DNA of 64,000 nt from Arundinibacter roseus (GTDB taxonomy: Bacteria; Bacteroidota; Bacteroidia; Cytophagales; Spirosomataceae), in contig NZ_SMJU01000010.1 in assembly GCF_004348825.1 (NCBI RefSeq), positions 124,001 to 188,000 on the forward strand. Direction: 5' to 3'. Below the pieces are notes generated by a model, which saw only the letters and a program-made list of their open reading frames with translations, was not told the DNA's origin and did no database searches. Every line of letters begins with the position of its first letter. Within the stretch, counting starts at the first letter, position 1. Shown here piece after piece: positions 1 through 8,951 of the stretch. The translations under genes were made by a program, and so were the position numbers.

Positions 1-880
1 TACAGCTGGAAATCAATAATTTACCCTCATGTTTTTCTACATGAACGAGGCATTTATTGGTATTTACCACTTGCTTCAGATCAATAGCCGCCGTACTCAG
101 GTGCGTGAACGGGTGTGCCTGATAGTACTGCTGATACAACTCCTCTGCTTCCTGCTGTGTGCCGTCAAAATCGGTGTAAACATTGGCCATAATTCCGCGG
201 GTATAGTCTCCCCGATACGGAATAAAATGGATAGCTTTTGCAAAATCGGTTTGCAGTTTTCCCATGCTCATCTTTATTTCCGTCAAATGCTGATGAGTGA
301 AGGCTTTGTAAACCGACACGTTGTTGTTTCGCCAGGTAAAATGCGTCGTGGGGCTCAGGGCCTGTCCGGCGCCGGTACTTCCCGTAACGGCGCTTACGTG
401 GATTTCTTCGCGCAGCAATCCAGCCGCTGCCAAAGGCAAGAGGGCCAGTTCGATACTCGTGGCAAAACAACCGGGATTTGCTACCTTGTTGGCTTCCCTG
501 ATGGCGTCACGCTGCAACTCAGGCAGGCCATAAAGAAAGCCCTCGGATTCATCCCGAAAATCGGTACTGAGGTCAATGATTCGGGTCGTTTCGGCAAGTA
601 CGTGCGCATCGAGGAACTTCCGGGATTCGCCGTGGCCGGAGCACAGAAACAGCACATCCGGTGGGGTTTGGGAGAGCAGTTGCTGCATGTCTTCTCCCGA
701 AAAAATCAGATCCGTATCGCCCAGCAAATCCGTATGCGTGCTGTATACGGGCTTTCCTGCCTGACTTTTGCTGTGGGCAAAGGTGATTTTTGCCAGCGGA
801 TGATGAATCAGAATTCGGAGCAATTCGCCACCCGTATAACCTGCCGCACCTACGATGCCTATATGAATGGGTTGTGTCAT
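1..880 (-). CDS. argC: N-acetyl-gamma-glutamyl-phosphate reductase (C-terminus cut by window edge)
   Basis: NADPH-dependent reductase that turns N-acyl-glutamyl phosphate into the semialdehyde, third step of arginine synthesis, in the cytoplasm. Reading the minus strand from the ATG at 880 gives MTQPIHIGIVGAAGYTGGEL, the N-terminal Rossmann motif GxxGYTGxEL, then the catalytic-cysteine region NPGCFATSIEL and a late IPYRGDYTRGI segment. The frame is open to base 1 after 293 residues; the family is usually 320-350, so some 30-50 residues lie outside the window. Its ATG overlaps the argG stop (ATGA), so the two are translationally coupled. Bacteroidota may use N-succinyl rather than N-acetyl intermediates; the sequence does not decide this. 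Confidence 0.95.
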   Translation of the reverse strand, partial: MTQPIHIGIVGAAGYTGGELLRILIHHPLAKITFAHSKSQAGKPVYSTHTDLLGDTDLIFSGEDMQQLLSQTPPDVLFLCSGHGESRKFLDAHVLAETTRIIDLSTDFRDESEGFLYGLPELQRDAIREANKVANPGCFATSIELALLPLAAAGLLREEIHVSAVTGSTGAGQALSPTTHFTWRNNNVSVYKAFTHQHLTEIKMSMGKLQTDFAKAIHFIPYRGDYTRGIMANVYTDFDGTQQEAEELYQQYYQAHPFTHLSTAAIDLKQVVNTNKCLVHVEKHEGKLLISSC

Positions 881-2082
881 GAGTTGTCTGCTAATTGGCT
901 GATTTTTTGATAAATCATGGATTGATTGGACGCCACTTTGGAAAATCCGCGCACGTCGTCGCCCGTCCAGGCATTGTTCATTTCTCCGTAGCTGCCAAAC
1001 ACCGGCGACATCAGATCGTAAGGCGACTCAATACCCTCCACATGAAAGCGATACGGCGCCAAATGTACATGTACCGTGCCGGTTACGTGCGTTTGGGTAT
1101 CGGCCAGGAAGGTCTCAATGTTGCGCATCACGGGCTCCACAAATTGTCCTTTGTGCAGCAAGCTGCCGTACCAGTTAGCCAATTGCTCTTTCCAGTACAG
1201 TTGCTGTTCGGTCAGCACGTGTTTTTCCAGCGTATGGTGCGCTTTGATAATAATCAGGGGCGATGCGGCTTCAAAACCTACCCGTCCTTTGATACCAATG
1301 ATGGTATCGCCTACGTGAATGTCCCGGCCAATGCCGAAGGGTTGCGCCAATTCGGCAAGTTGCTGAATCACCTCTACGGGTGTTTCGTAGCGTTGGCCGT
1401 TCATGCCAACCAACTCTCCTTTGTCAAATTCAAGCGTAATGGTTTCAGGTTCAGTTTTGGAAACAGGCGTAGGCCAGGCACTTTCGGGCAGGTATTTGTC
1501 CGAGGTCAGCGTTTCTTTACCACCCACGGACGTTCCCCACAGGCCTTTGTTTATGCTGTACTCCGCTTTTTTCCAATCGCGCTCTACGCCTTTTTTGGTG
1601 AGGTACTCGATTTCGGCTTCTCGTGAAAGTTTAAGATCACGGATGGGGGTAATGATTTGTGCCTCAGGGGCAATGATCCGAAAAGCCATGTCAAACCGCA
1701 CCTGATCGTTGCCAGCGCCGGTGCTGCCGTGCGCAATAGCCGTTGCACCAATTTCGCGGGCGTATTCGGCCACCGCCACCGCCTGAAAAATACGTTCGGC
1801 GCTTACAGAAAGTGGGTAGGTATTGTTTTTAAGGATATTTCCAAAAATAAGGTACTTGATGCAATCCGCGTAGTATTCACGGGTTTTGACAATGGTTGTA
1901 TGCTCTTTTACGCCCAGCGCGTAGGCGTTTGCTTCAATCGATTGAAGCTCCTCGGGTGAAAAGCCACCCGTATCCACGAGCACAGAATAAACATCAAAGC
2001 CCTGATCTTCGGCCAGATATTTCACACAGAATGAGGTATCCAGCCCGCCGCTGAATGCTAGTACTACTTTTGGTTGTGACAT
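877..2082 (-). CDS. argG: Argininosuccinate synthase
   Basis: Joins citrulline and aspartate with ATP to make argininosuccinate, the penultimate arginine step; cytoplasmic. The 401-residue protein has the family's usual length. It opens with the PP-loop motif LAFSGGLDTS (residues 8-17) and contains the AHGSTGAGNDQVRFD segment that binds citrulline and aspartate. Its TGA overlaps the argC ATG by 4 bases, so argG-argC form an operon running out of the window to the left. The ATG at 2082 is the natural start because the PP-loop follows at once. The 113-base gap to the divergent gene at 2196 must hold its promoter, but I see no perfect TAnnTTTG element there. Confidence 0.97.
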   Translation of the reverse strand: MSQPKVVLAFSGGLDTSFCVKYLAEDQGFDVYSVLVDTGGFSPEELQSIEANAYALGVKEHTTIVKTREYYADCIKYLIFGNILKNNTYPLSVSAERIFQAVAVAEYAREIGATAIAHGSTGAGNDQVRFDMAFRIIAPEAQIITPIRDLKLSREAEIEYLTKKGVERDWKKAEYSINKGLWGTSVGGKETLTSDKYLPESAWPTPVSKTEPETITLEFDKGELVGMNGQRYETPVEVIQQLAELAQPFGIGRDIHVGDTIIGIKGRVGFEAASPLIIIKAHHTLEKHVLTEQQLYWKEQLANWYGSLLHKGQFVEPVMRNIETFLADTQTHVTGTVHVHLAPYRFHVEGIESPYDLMSPVFGSYGEMNNAWTGDDVRGFSKVASNQSMIYQKISQLADNS

Positions 2083-2195
2083 TAGTAAACGTATAATAAT
2101 TAAATAATCAACTACTCTATTCTCAGAAACTTATTTATACTTTTTGAGTCTCAACGCTACATGTTAAATCCTCCTGAATACTTTTCATAATCGGT

Positions 2196-3362
2196 ATGTT
2201 TCCTACAAAATTACTAGGTTTAGCGGTAGTATCCTTCCTTTGTTCATTTTCCCTCGTCGGTCAGGACCTTGATTTCCAGACCTCCCTGCCCAACTACACG
2301 GCCGGTGATGCTGACGGCCATAGCTATGTGAACCTGGGAAATCCGGCAACTGACGTGGAAATTGCGGTAACGGGAGACAAAAATTTTATCTCCACATTCG
2401 GTACTCCCACCCCGCGCCCCGTTTCGAGCGGGCTGAGCCTGCAAATGAACTGGTCGGCCAATAGCCAATGCGTCACGTTTACTTTTACCTTCGCTGCCGG
2501 GGTTTCCAATCTTTCCTTCAATATGGTTGAGATCGACCGCGGTGGTGCTACAAGCAGCGAGCCGGGAAAATTTCAATACCAGGATCAGGTCACAATTTCG
2601 GGTATGTTAGGTACAACACCCGTAGATCCACTATTGGGAACCGCCACGGGAACTTCCATCAGCGGGAACACCATAACAGGAACTGCCGCCACGAGTGGGG
2701 TGATCAATACCGTCTCGTTCCAAAACCCGGTTACGCAGGTAACGATTCAATACTGCAATGGCCCCGATAGTCGAGCCGATCCAACGTCTCAGGGCATCAG
2801 CATTGGCGATATGTCGTGGGACGGCCCCTTGCCCGTAGTTTTGACTCGATTTGAAGGCCGACCGTCCGAAAACCTGATAACCCTCAACTGGCAAACGTCC
2901 GAAGAGAAAAACAGTCAGCACTTCGACGTACAGCGTAGTCAGGATGCCCAACAATTCAGCACCATCGGCACGGTTGCCGCTCGCGGTATGAGTCCTGCGC
3001 TTCTCGACTATACCTTTACCGATTCAAATCCATCATCGGGTACCAACTACTACCGCTTACGCATGATGGATGTGGACGAAACGGAGGCTTTTTCCCGAAT
3101 AATTGCCGTTTCAACTGCATCTGACAATGAAGCGATCTATACTATCCAAAGTAATTTCAATGAACTTATCGTAGAAACTCAGGCAGAAAACCCGGCCTTT
3201 GAACTCTACACCTTGTCGGGCCGCAGGATACATTTTACTCTTTCCCGGAGTGATTCCCGTACCTACCGTCTTTCGCTTCCTCCCGGAACCACCGAGCCCC
3301 TGATTTTTCGTTTACTCACTCCTCAAAAAGCTTTTAGTAACAAGCTGATTCTTACTGATTAA
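2196..3362 (+). CDS. Secreted protein with type IX secretion-like C-terminal domain
   Basis: Function unknown. Residues 1-22 form a signal peptide ending near VGQ. The middle (about 25-210) is Gly/Thr/Ser-rich beta structure with no motif I recognise. Residues 210-300 look like a fibronectin type III-like segment, starting LPVVLTRFEGR and including NYYRLRMMDVD, which in Bacteroidota commonly precedes a sorting domain. The last 75 residues, with FELYTLSGRR and the end NKLILTD, fit a type A C-terminal signal for type IX secretion. That would place the mature protein on the surface or outside. It sits between argG and the GNAT gene, on the opposite strand to both, so it looks like an insertion into the arginine locus. 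Confidence 0.75.
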   Translation: MFPTKLLGLAVVSFLCSFSLVGQDLDFQTSLPNYTAGDADGHSYVNLGNPATDVEIAVTGDKNFISTFGTPTPRPVSSGLSLQMNWSANSQCVTFTFTFAAGVSNLSFNMVEIDRGGATSSEPGKFQYQDQVTISGMLGTTPVDPLLGTATGTSISGNTITGTAATSGVINTVSFQNPVTQVTIQYCNGPDSRADPTSQGISIGDMSWDGPLPVVLTRFEGRPSENLITLNWQTSEEKNSQHFDVQRSQDAQQFSTIGTVAARGMSPALLDYTFTDSNPSSGTNYYRLRMMDVDETEAFSRIIAVSTASDNEAIYTIQSNFNELIVETQAENPAFELYTLSGRRIHFTLSRSDSRTYRLSLPPGTTEPLIFRLLTPQKAFSNKLILTD

Positions 3363-3397
3363 ATTAAAAATCACTCTTAGTCAGGAGCCACCTACAT

Positions 3398-3446
3398 GCC
3401 AAAGCCCCGCTGCGGTTCTTTTCAGAAATCCGGGCGGGGCTTTGGC
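3398..3446. terminator. Bidirectional stem-loop terminator
   Basis: Perfect 13-bp inverted repeat GCCAAAGCCCCGC (3398-3410) and GCGGGGCTTTGGC (3434-3446) with a 23-base loop, between the convergent secreted-protein gene and the GNAT gene. Flanking T-tracts are weak, so it may act only partly as an intrinsic terminator. Confidence 0.75.
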
Positions 3447-3471
3447 GTACTTTGCGTAATCAACTAGTTAT

Positions 3472-4173
3472 TTAAGATACCAGCATCGCTTCGGGCCCCT
3501 TCTTTTTGGCACGCTCTTCCCTTCGCAACAGGACCCGCTGTTTGATCTGCATCCACCGCTCATAGAGCTTCGACTCTTTCAAAAAATTCCAGGTTTCGTT
3601 TTTTTCGTTCTTTTTGGCTTCTTCCGGATTGTACATCATGCCCGTACACAGGCAATGCTTCCGGTTGGTACGGGTCAGTACGTCATAATTCACGCAGCTT
3701 GCGCAGCCTTTCCAAAAGGCATCATCGGCAGGAAGCTCGCTAAACGTCACGGGTTCGTAACCCAAATCAGAATTGATCTTCATCACGGCGAGACTCGTCG
3801 TGATTCCGATGATTTTGGCCTGCGGATATTTCTTCCGCGAAAGCTCAAACGCTTTGGCTTTGATGGCTTTGGCGATGCCGCTGTTGCGGAAATCAGGGTG
3901 AACAATAAGGCCGGAATTAGCTACAAATTTGCCGTGCTCCCAGGTTTCTATATAACAAAAACCAACCCACTCGCCCGTTTGGGTGGTGGCAATGATGGCT
4001 TTACCTTCCACCATTTTTTCCATTATATAAATCGCTGAACGCTTGGCAATGCCGGTTCCCCGCTTTTTGGCACTTTCTTCCATTTCCGAACAAATCGTCT
4101 CTGCATAGTGCAGATGATCTTCGGTGGCTAGCTGAACAACAAAACGAATATCGATTCCTTCTTTATTTTTCAT
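3472..4173 (-). CDS. GNAT-family N-acetyltransferase next to arginine genes
   Basis: A 233-residue Gcn5-related acyltransferase. The acyl-CoA-binding motif A is visible as GLIVHPDFRNSGIAKAIKA. A cysteine/histidine-rich stretch follows (CASCVNYD, then KHCLCTGMMY), and a basic C-terminal tail (LLRREERAKKK). An upstream GTG at 4206 would add 11 residues; the ATG at 4173 is preferred. From memory, a GNAT gene beside argG recurs in Bacteroidota arginine clusters, so it may supply the first N-acylation of glutamate; that is inference. The cysteine cluster is unusual for a plain GNAT and could bind a metal. It lies upstream of argG in orientation but is separated from it by a terminator and an opposing gene. 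Confidence 0.8.
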   Translation of the reverse strand: MKNKEGIDIRFVVQLATEDHLHYAETICSEMEESAKKRGTGIAKRSAIYIMEKMVEGKAIIATTQTGEWVGFCYIETWEHGKFVANSGLIVHPDFRNSGIAKAIKAKAFELSRKKYPQAKIIGITTSLAVMKINSDLGYEPVTFSELPADDAFWKGCASCVNYDVLTRTNRKHCLCTGMMYNPEEAKKNEKNETWNFLKESKLYERWMQIKQRVLLRREERAKKKGPEAMLVS

Positions 4174-4282
4174 GGTAAAATACTGATATTGACTCCTTCT
4201 GCTCACCGCTTGGGAACAATCACATCAAAATTAGATGAACTCCTGAAATTGAAAATGAACTAAGAAAATGGGCAGAAATAGA

Positions 4283-4325
4283 TTTGCCACGTAGGCAAAC
4301 GAAGATTAGACGGTCCTGACGGACC
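4283..4325. promoter_or_regulatory. Two short inverted repeats in the 0.6-kb GNAT/aat intergenic region
   Basis: TTTGCC-acgta-GGCAAA (4283-4299) and GGTCC-tgac-GGACC (4312-4325) lie 110-150 bases upstream of the GNAT ATG. They could be operators for the arginine-linked gene or small dispersed palindromes; the second resembles the CTCC-taac-GGAG hairpins at 36306 and 41605. The rest of 4174-4754 is AT-rich with no gene that I can see. Confidence 0.35.
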
Positions 4326-4589
4326 TAAATCGAAAGGGGGTAGTATGAAAGAAAGTAGAAGACACTTTGCTGTTCACTGCGTTTGATTTGTTTAAAAGCG
4401 ATGCAAATTTTGTAAAAAAAATGAATCTACCCCAACTTAACCGAAAATATATTTTTTATGTTCCGTCTTGTTCACTCTTGCTCGAACAGAAATAAGCCAT
4501 TTTCTTGCTTTTTTCGCCTTTTTGTTTGACCTTTTAAAAATAAAAATAAACACAACCTATTGATAATCATATTTTTATGTAAAATACTA

Positions 4590-4618
4590 TTGTAATTTCA
4601 AATAAAAGTATACTTTTG
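4590..4618 (+). promoter_or_regulatory. Candidate Bacteroidota-type promoter for aat
   Basis: TTG at 4590-4592, then 18 bases, then TACTTTTG (4611-4618), matching the Bacteroidota primary sigma pattern TTG / TAnnTTTG. Transcription would start near 4625, leaving a leader of about 130 bases before aat. Confidence 0.5.
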
Positions 4619-4754
4619 TTTATCTGCCCTGGGAAGGTTAATTTACTTGATAGTGATTTGATTTTTTTCTTCCTGATTCAGGCTGTCAGCCCCCGGGCCC
4701 GCACCTGACTGCACCGAAACCCAACGCAGAGAACACTTGCAGACCTGTTACCCC

Positions 4755-5396
4755 ATGAATGTACTGACCGCTGACGATCTTATATACGGATACATAAACG
4801 GAATTTTCCCTATGGCCGATGCCGACAATACCCTCTATTGGTATTCGCCGGACCCACGGGCTATTATACCTATTGATACCTATCGTACGCCCAAATCTCT
4901 CCGCCCGGTTTTGAACAAGCGACTGTTTGACGTGCGGGTCAATCATAATTTTGAAGAGGTAATGCGGCAATGCGCAGCTCCGCGGGTTTATGAAGAAGGT
5001 ACCTGGATTTCCGAAGACATCATCAAAGCCTATTGTGAACTTCATACTGTTGGACTGGCGCACAGCGTGGAAGTATACCTCGACAGCAAACTTGTAGGCG
5101 GGCTGTACGGCGTTGCGATTGGCTCAGCGTTTTTTGGGGAATCTATGTTTTATAAAGTCAGCAATGCGTCCAAGGTCGCTTTTCACTCGCTGATGGAAAT
5201 CCTGAAAAGGCAAAAATATATTCTTCTGGATACGCAGTTTATTAACGATAATGTGCGGCGTTTCGGCGCTATTGAAATTCCGAAAATAGAATATATGGCT
5301 CGCCTGCGGAAAGCAATTGCGGCTAAGTCTCGCTTCACCGATCCTGACCTGGATCACATGTTTCAGCGGGAGGTTGACTCTAAAATTACAATTTAG
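4755..5396 (+). CDS. aat: Leucyl/phenylalanyl-tRNA-protein transferase
   Basis: Transfers Leu or Phe from its tRNA to the N-terminal Arg or Lys of proteins, marking them for ClpAP in the N-degron pathway; cytoplasmic. Family signatures are clear: YINGIFPMAD near the N-terminus, WYSPDPRAIIP, the core VGGLYGVAIGSAFFGESMF, and the C-terminal LLDTQFINDNVRRFGA. The length of 213 residues is normal. The ATG at 4755 is chosen over the one at 4737 because homologues begin close to the LTADDLIYGYINGIFP stretch. proB follows 62 bases later but has its own likely promoter. Confidence 0.95.
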   Translation: MNVLTADDLIYGYINGIFPMADADNTLYWYSPDPRAIIPIDTYRTPKSLRPVLNKRLFDVRVNHNFEEVMRQCAAPRVYEEGTWISEDIIKAYCELHTVGLAHSVEVYLDSKLVGGLYGVAIGSAFFGESMFYKVSNASKVAFHSLMEILKRQKYILLDTQFINDNVRRFGAIEIPKIEYMARLRKAIAAKSRFTDPDLDHMFQREVDSKITI

Positions 5397-5420
5397 TGGC
5401 GGTGTAAAGACGAAATGCTC

Positions 5421-5428
5421 TATTTTTG
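5421..5428 (+). promoter_or_regulatory. Candidate -7 element for proBA
   Basis: TATTTTTG fits TAnnTTTG and sits 31 bases before the proB ATG. No clear TTG lies at the expected upstream distance, so the call is tentative. Confidence 0.4.
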
Positions 5429-5458
5429 GAGAAATTTTTTGTCTTAACTCCCTGTCTG

Positions 5459-6496
5459 ATGGCTGGCGTCAAGCCCATTTTGGTCATAAAATTTGGAACG
5501 GCTTCCATAACCCGATCTACCGGCGAACCCGATGAAGATATTATTGGCGAAATAGCCCGGCAGGTGGCAATTCTTCATCTGGACTACCGGGTTATTCTGG
5601 TGTCATCGGGAGCAGTAGGTGCTGGTAAAGCCCACATTGTGGACTACCGGGGCACGCTCACACAACGCAAAGCGGCCGCCGCAGTGGGCAACCCCTTGCT
5701 GATTGGTCTGTACGCGCGCTATTTTTTGCCCTATCAGATTCCGATTGCTCAAAGCCTTTGTGAGCGGCAGCATTTTGCCAACCGGCATCAATTTCTTCAA
5801 CTCAAAAACACCTACGAAGAACTGTGGCAAAGCGGCATCATTCCGATTGTCAACGAAAATGACGTTGTCAGCGACCGCGAATTAAAATTTTCGGACAATG
5901 ACGAATTGGCCACGCTCATCGCCACCGGTTTTGGGGCAGAGGCGCTCATGCTGTGCACCTCGGTAGGCGGTCTGATGGATGATGAAGGCAGGATCGTGCG
6001 GGAAGTGCAGACCGTGAATGATGTTTTTAAATGGGTACGTACCGGAAAATCGGACCTGGGCCTGGGCGGTATGGCATCTAAGCTAACCTTTACCAAACTT
6101 GCCACCCGCATGGGAATCAGCGTGGTAATTTTTGGCATGTCCGAGCCGGACGGTCTGATTCGGGCGCTCAAAAAAGAAGTTGGAACGGCCTTTCCAGCCC
6201 AGAAAAGCACGCTTTCGGCCCGTAGCCGATGGCTCGGCAGTGGCGGTTTGGTGGTAGGGCAGCTACGCATCGATGAAGGTGCTGTACGGGCACTCAAAAA
6301 CCGAAAAAGCTTGCTGGCTGTGGGTATTCTGGACGTTCAGGGGGAATTTGAATCCGGCGAACTGGTCGAAATTTTTGACCCGAATCACGAAATGGTGGCC
6401 GTTGCCCGCGCCCGCGAAACCTCTCAGGCTATTCTGAATAATCTTAGAACTCTGAATTTTGAAGTAGCCAATGCCAGTGATATTGTTCTGCTTTAA
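5459..6496 (+). CDS. proB: Glutamate 5-kinase
   Basis: Phosphorylates glutamate to gamma-glutamyl phosphate, the committed step of proline synthesis. Residues 1-255 form the amino-acid kinase domain, with PILVIKFGTASI at the N-terminus, the VSSGAVGAGK loop and NENDVVSDRELKFSDND. Residues 255-345 form a PUA domain (from RSRWLGSG onward), typical of the proline-feedback-regulated enzyme. A TTG at 5426 would add 11 residues, but the ATG at 5459 sits directly before the kinase motif and downstream of a promoter-like element. proA follows after 22 bases, so proB-proA form an operon. Confidence 0.96.
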   Translation: MAGVKPILVIKFGTASITRSTGEPDEDIIGEIARQVAILHLDYRVILVSSGAVGAGKAHIVDYRGTLTQRKAAAAVGNPLLIGLYARYFLPYQIPIAQSLCERQHFANRHQFLQLKNTYEELWQSGIIPIVNENDVVSDRELKFSDNDELATLIATGFGAEALMLCTSVGGLMDDEGRIVREVQTVNDVFKWVRTGKSDLGLGGMASKLTFTKLATRMGISVVIFGMSEPDGLIRALKKEVGTAFPAQKSTLSARSRWLGSGGLVVGQLRIDEGAVRALKNRKSLLAVGILDVQGEFESGELVEIFDPNHEMVAVARARETSQAILNNLRTLNFEVANASDIVLL

Positions 6497-6518
6497 TTAT
6501 TCTTACTGATAAAACTTT

Positions 6519-7799
6519 ATGTCAACTTCTATTTCTGAAACCACTGCCGCAGTCGGTAGCATTCTTCCACAGCTCAAAGCCACGCAGCGGGCTTCGGAGG
6601 TTGTGCGCGGCCTGAGTAGCAGCCGCAAGTCGGACTTCCTGAATGACCTTGCCACCCGGATTTTGGCAAATACAGAGTTTATTCTGGCAGAGAATCAGAA
6701 AGATCTGATACGAATGGACGACAGCGACCCAAAAAAAGACCGGCTGTTGCTCAACAAAGTCCGGATTGAAGGTCTTGCCCAAAGCCTTCGGGAAGTATCG
6801 CTCCTACCCGATCCGGCAGGTGTGGTGTTGCTGGAAAAAACGCTGGAACAAGGGCTGAAACTTCAAAAAATAGCCGTTCCGCTGGGTGTAGTGGGTGTTA
6901 TTTATGAATCGCGGCCCAACGTCACACTGGATGTAGCGGCTCTGTGCCTGCGCTCCGGCAATGCCTGTGTGCTGAAAGGCGGCAAGGAAGCATCATATTC
7001 CAATGAATGTCTGGTCAGCCTCATTCACGAATCACTACGTACATTCGACATACCTACGACCGCCGTCACGCTGCTTCCACCCGACCGCAGCTACGTTCAG
7101 GAGCTATTGAATGCGACCCGCTACGTTGACATCATTATTCCGCGCGGGTCAGAATCGCTGATTCAGTTTGTGCGGAAGAACTCGCTCGTACCAACCATCG
7201 AAACCGGCGCCGGCGTGTGCCATACGTATGTAGAAAAATCGGCTGATCTGGAAAAAGCACGCGCTATTGTGGTAAATGCCAAGGTGTCACGACCTTCGGT
7301 TTGCAACTCCCTCGATACCATTATAGTAGATCGAGCCGTTGCTGAATCATTTTTGCCCCTATTGAAGGAAGGACTTGCGGCCTATTCCGTAGAGATTTTT
7401 GCTGACGCTACGGCCAGCGAAATTCTGGAAAAAGCGAATTATCCATTTCTCAAACTTGCTCAGGCCGAAGATTTCGGACGAGAGTTCCTGGATTATAAAT
7501 GTTCGATAAAGGTAGTAGAAAACCTGCCTGAGGCTTTGGATCATATTAGGGAATATTCATCACGGCACTCGGAAGCCATCGTATCCGAAGACCTCAACGC
7601 CATAGAAACTTTTCTGAATGCCGTAGATGCCGCCGCTGTGTACGCCAATGCGTCCACTCGTTTTACGGATGGGAGCGTTTTTGCACTTGGTGCCGAAATC
7701 GGCATTTCGACCCAAAAACTTCACGCCCGTGGCCCGTTTGCCCTTGAAAAACTGGTTACAGAAAAATGGGTGATTCGGGGAAATGGACAGGTCAGGTAG
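6519..7799 (+). CDS. proA: Glutamate-5-semialdehyde dehydrogenase (gamma-glutamyl phosphate reductase)
   Basis: NADPH-dependent reduction of gamma-glutamyl phosphate to glutamate semialdehyde, which cyclises to pyrroline-5-carboxylate. The 426 residues cover an aldehyde-dehydrogenase fold with GVVGVIYESRPNVTLD, LKGGKEASYSN, the catalytic-cysteine motif RPSVCNSLDT and the C-terminal DGSVFALGAEIGISTQKLHARGP stretch (split here: DGSVFALGAEIG, then ISTQKLHARGP). It is cotranscribed with proB just upstream. No proC is in the window. Confidence 0.97.
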   Translation: MSTSISETTAAVGSILPQLKATQRASEVVRGLSSSRKSDFLNDLATRILANTEFILAENQKDLIRMDDSDPKKDRLLLNKVRIEGLAQSLREVSLLPDPAGVVLLEKTLEQGLKLQKIAVPLGVVGVIYESRPNVTLDVAALCLRSGNACVLKGGKEASYSNECLVSLIHESLRTFDIPTTAVTLLPPDRSYVQELLNATRYVDIIIPRGSESLIQFVRKNSLVPTIETGAGVCHTYVEKSADLEKARAIVVNAKVSRPSVCNSLDTIIVDRAVAESFLPLLKEGLAAYSVEIFADATASEILEKANYPFLKLAQAEDFGREFLDYKCSIKVVENLPEALDHIREYSSRHSEAIVSEDLNAIETFLNAVDAAAVYANASTRFTDGSVFALGAEIGISTQKLHARGPFALEKLVTEKWVIRGNGQVR

Positions 7800-7821
7800 A
7801 TTTTCTATGGAGGCTTTTTTG

Positions 7822-7829
7822 TACATTTG
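7822..7829 (+). promoter_or_regulatory. Candidate -7 element before the argE-type gene
   Basis: TACATTTG fits TAnnTTTG, 33 bases before the ATG at 7863. It could give the deacetylase gene its own promoter inside a possible proBA-argE transcript. No good upstream element is evident. Confidence 0.3.
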
Positions 7830-7862
7830 GCTCCACGACATCGACTCGTTAACCCTAATTTT

Positions 7863-8951
7863 ATGACTTCATCAACGGACAAAAATACCATTCAGCAACT
7901 CAGTCAGGAAGCCATTTTACTTCTAAAAACCCTCATCGCTACGCCTTCATTCAGTCGGCAGGAAGATACCACAGCTCTTCATATTGAGGAATTTTTGAAA
8001 AAGAAAGAAATCCTTTATCATCGCAAAAAAAACAACATCTGGGCGCTGAATGCCTCTTTTGATCCCGCCAAGCCTACACTTCTGCTCAATTCGCACCACG
8101 ATACCGTGAAGCCAAACCCTTCCTGGACACTAAACCCCTTTGAGCCGCTGGTACAGGATGACAAACTTTATGGGTTGGGAAGTAATGACGCGGGTGGATG
8201 TCTCGTGTCGCTTATAGTTACGTTTTGTTATTTCTACCACCGAAATGATTTATCGTATAACATCGCCCTTGCGGCTACGGCTGAGGAAGAGGTTTCGGGG
8301 AAAGAGGGATTGGAAATCGTAGTTCCGGAGCTGCCACCCCTGGCATTTGCCATTGTGGGCGAACCTACCCAAATGCATCTGGCCGTTGCGGAAAAGGGTT
8401 TGCTGGTGCTGGATTGCACCGCTACCGGTAAGTCGGGACATGCGGCTCGTGAAGAGGGTGAAAATGCGCTTTATAAGGCTATTCAGGATATTGAATGGAT
8501 ACGCAACTACCGCTTTCCAAAGGTTTCTCCCACGTTGGGACCTATCAAGATGTCAGTAACGATTATTCAATCAGGTACGCAGCACAATGTCGTACCGGAT
8601 ACCTGCACGTTTACGGTGGATGTACGCGTGACCGAGCAATATACGCTGGAAGAAATTATTGAAACGGTTCAGGCACATATTGGCTCGCAGGTAGAAGCCC
8701 GCTCGATCCGGCTACGCCCGTCGAGCATTGCCCTCGACCATCCGATTGTACAGGCAGGCGTCCGGTTGGGGCGTGAAACCTACGGCTCACCTACTACTTC
8801 CGATCAGGCACTACTCGACTGCCCTTCGCTTAAAATGGGACCGGGCCATTCGGAGCGGTCACATACGGCCGATGAGTTTATTTATTTGCATGAAATTGAG
8901 GCCGGAATTGCGCAGTACATTCGTATGCTGGAAGATGTTTTAGCCCGGTAA
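7863..8951 (+). CDS. argE: M20-family deacetylase, likely N-acyl-ornithine/citrulline deacetylase
   Basis: Zinc-dependent amidohydrolase that would remove the N-acyl group from ornithine or citrulline in arginine synthesis. Metal-site motifs are in order: NSHHDTVKP, YGLGSNDAGGC, the catalytic Glu pair in ATAEEEVSG, GEPTQ, and a C-terminal MGPGHSERSHTADEF. The dimerisation domain (TATGKSGHAAREEG) is present. At 362 residues it has family length. The ATG at 7863 is preferred to an upstream start at 7827 that overlaps the promoter-like element. Location after proBA supports an arginine role, but M20 substrates are hard to assign, and succinyl- or acetyl-citrulline are also possible. Its stop abuts the stop of the convergent gene at 8952. 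Confidence 0.85.
   Translation: MTSSTDKNTIQQLSQEAILLLKTLIATPSFSRQEDTTALHIEEFLKKKEILYHRKKNNIWALNASFDPAKPTLLLNSHHDTVKPNPSWTLNPFEPLVQDDKLYGLGSNDAGGCLVSLIVTFCYFYHRNDLSYNIALAATAEEEVSGKEGLEIVVPELPPLAFAIVGEPTQMHLAVAEKGLLVLDCTATGKSGHAAREEGENALYKAIQDIEWIRNYRFPKVSPTLGPIKMSVTIIQSGTQHNVVPDTCTFTVDVRVTEQYTLEEIIETVQAHIGSQVEARSIRLRPSSIALDHPIVQAGVRLGRETYGSPTTSDQALLDCPSLKMGPGHSERSHTADEFIYLHEIEAGIAQYIRMLEDVLAR

Noticed and set aside
29-910. Long plus-strand open frame of 293 residues
   Set aside because: It is the antisense shadow of argC. The minus strand reads as a recognisable ArgC while this frame shows no family motifs.
4174-4206. GTG start upstream of the GNAT ATG
   Set aside because: Adds a short non-conserved tail; the ATG at 4173 begins a normal domain.
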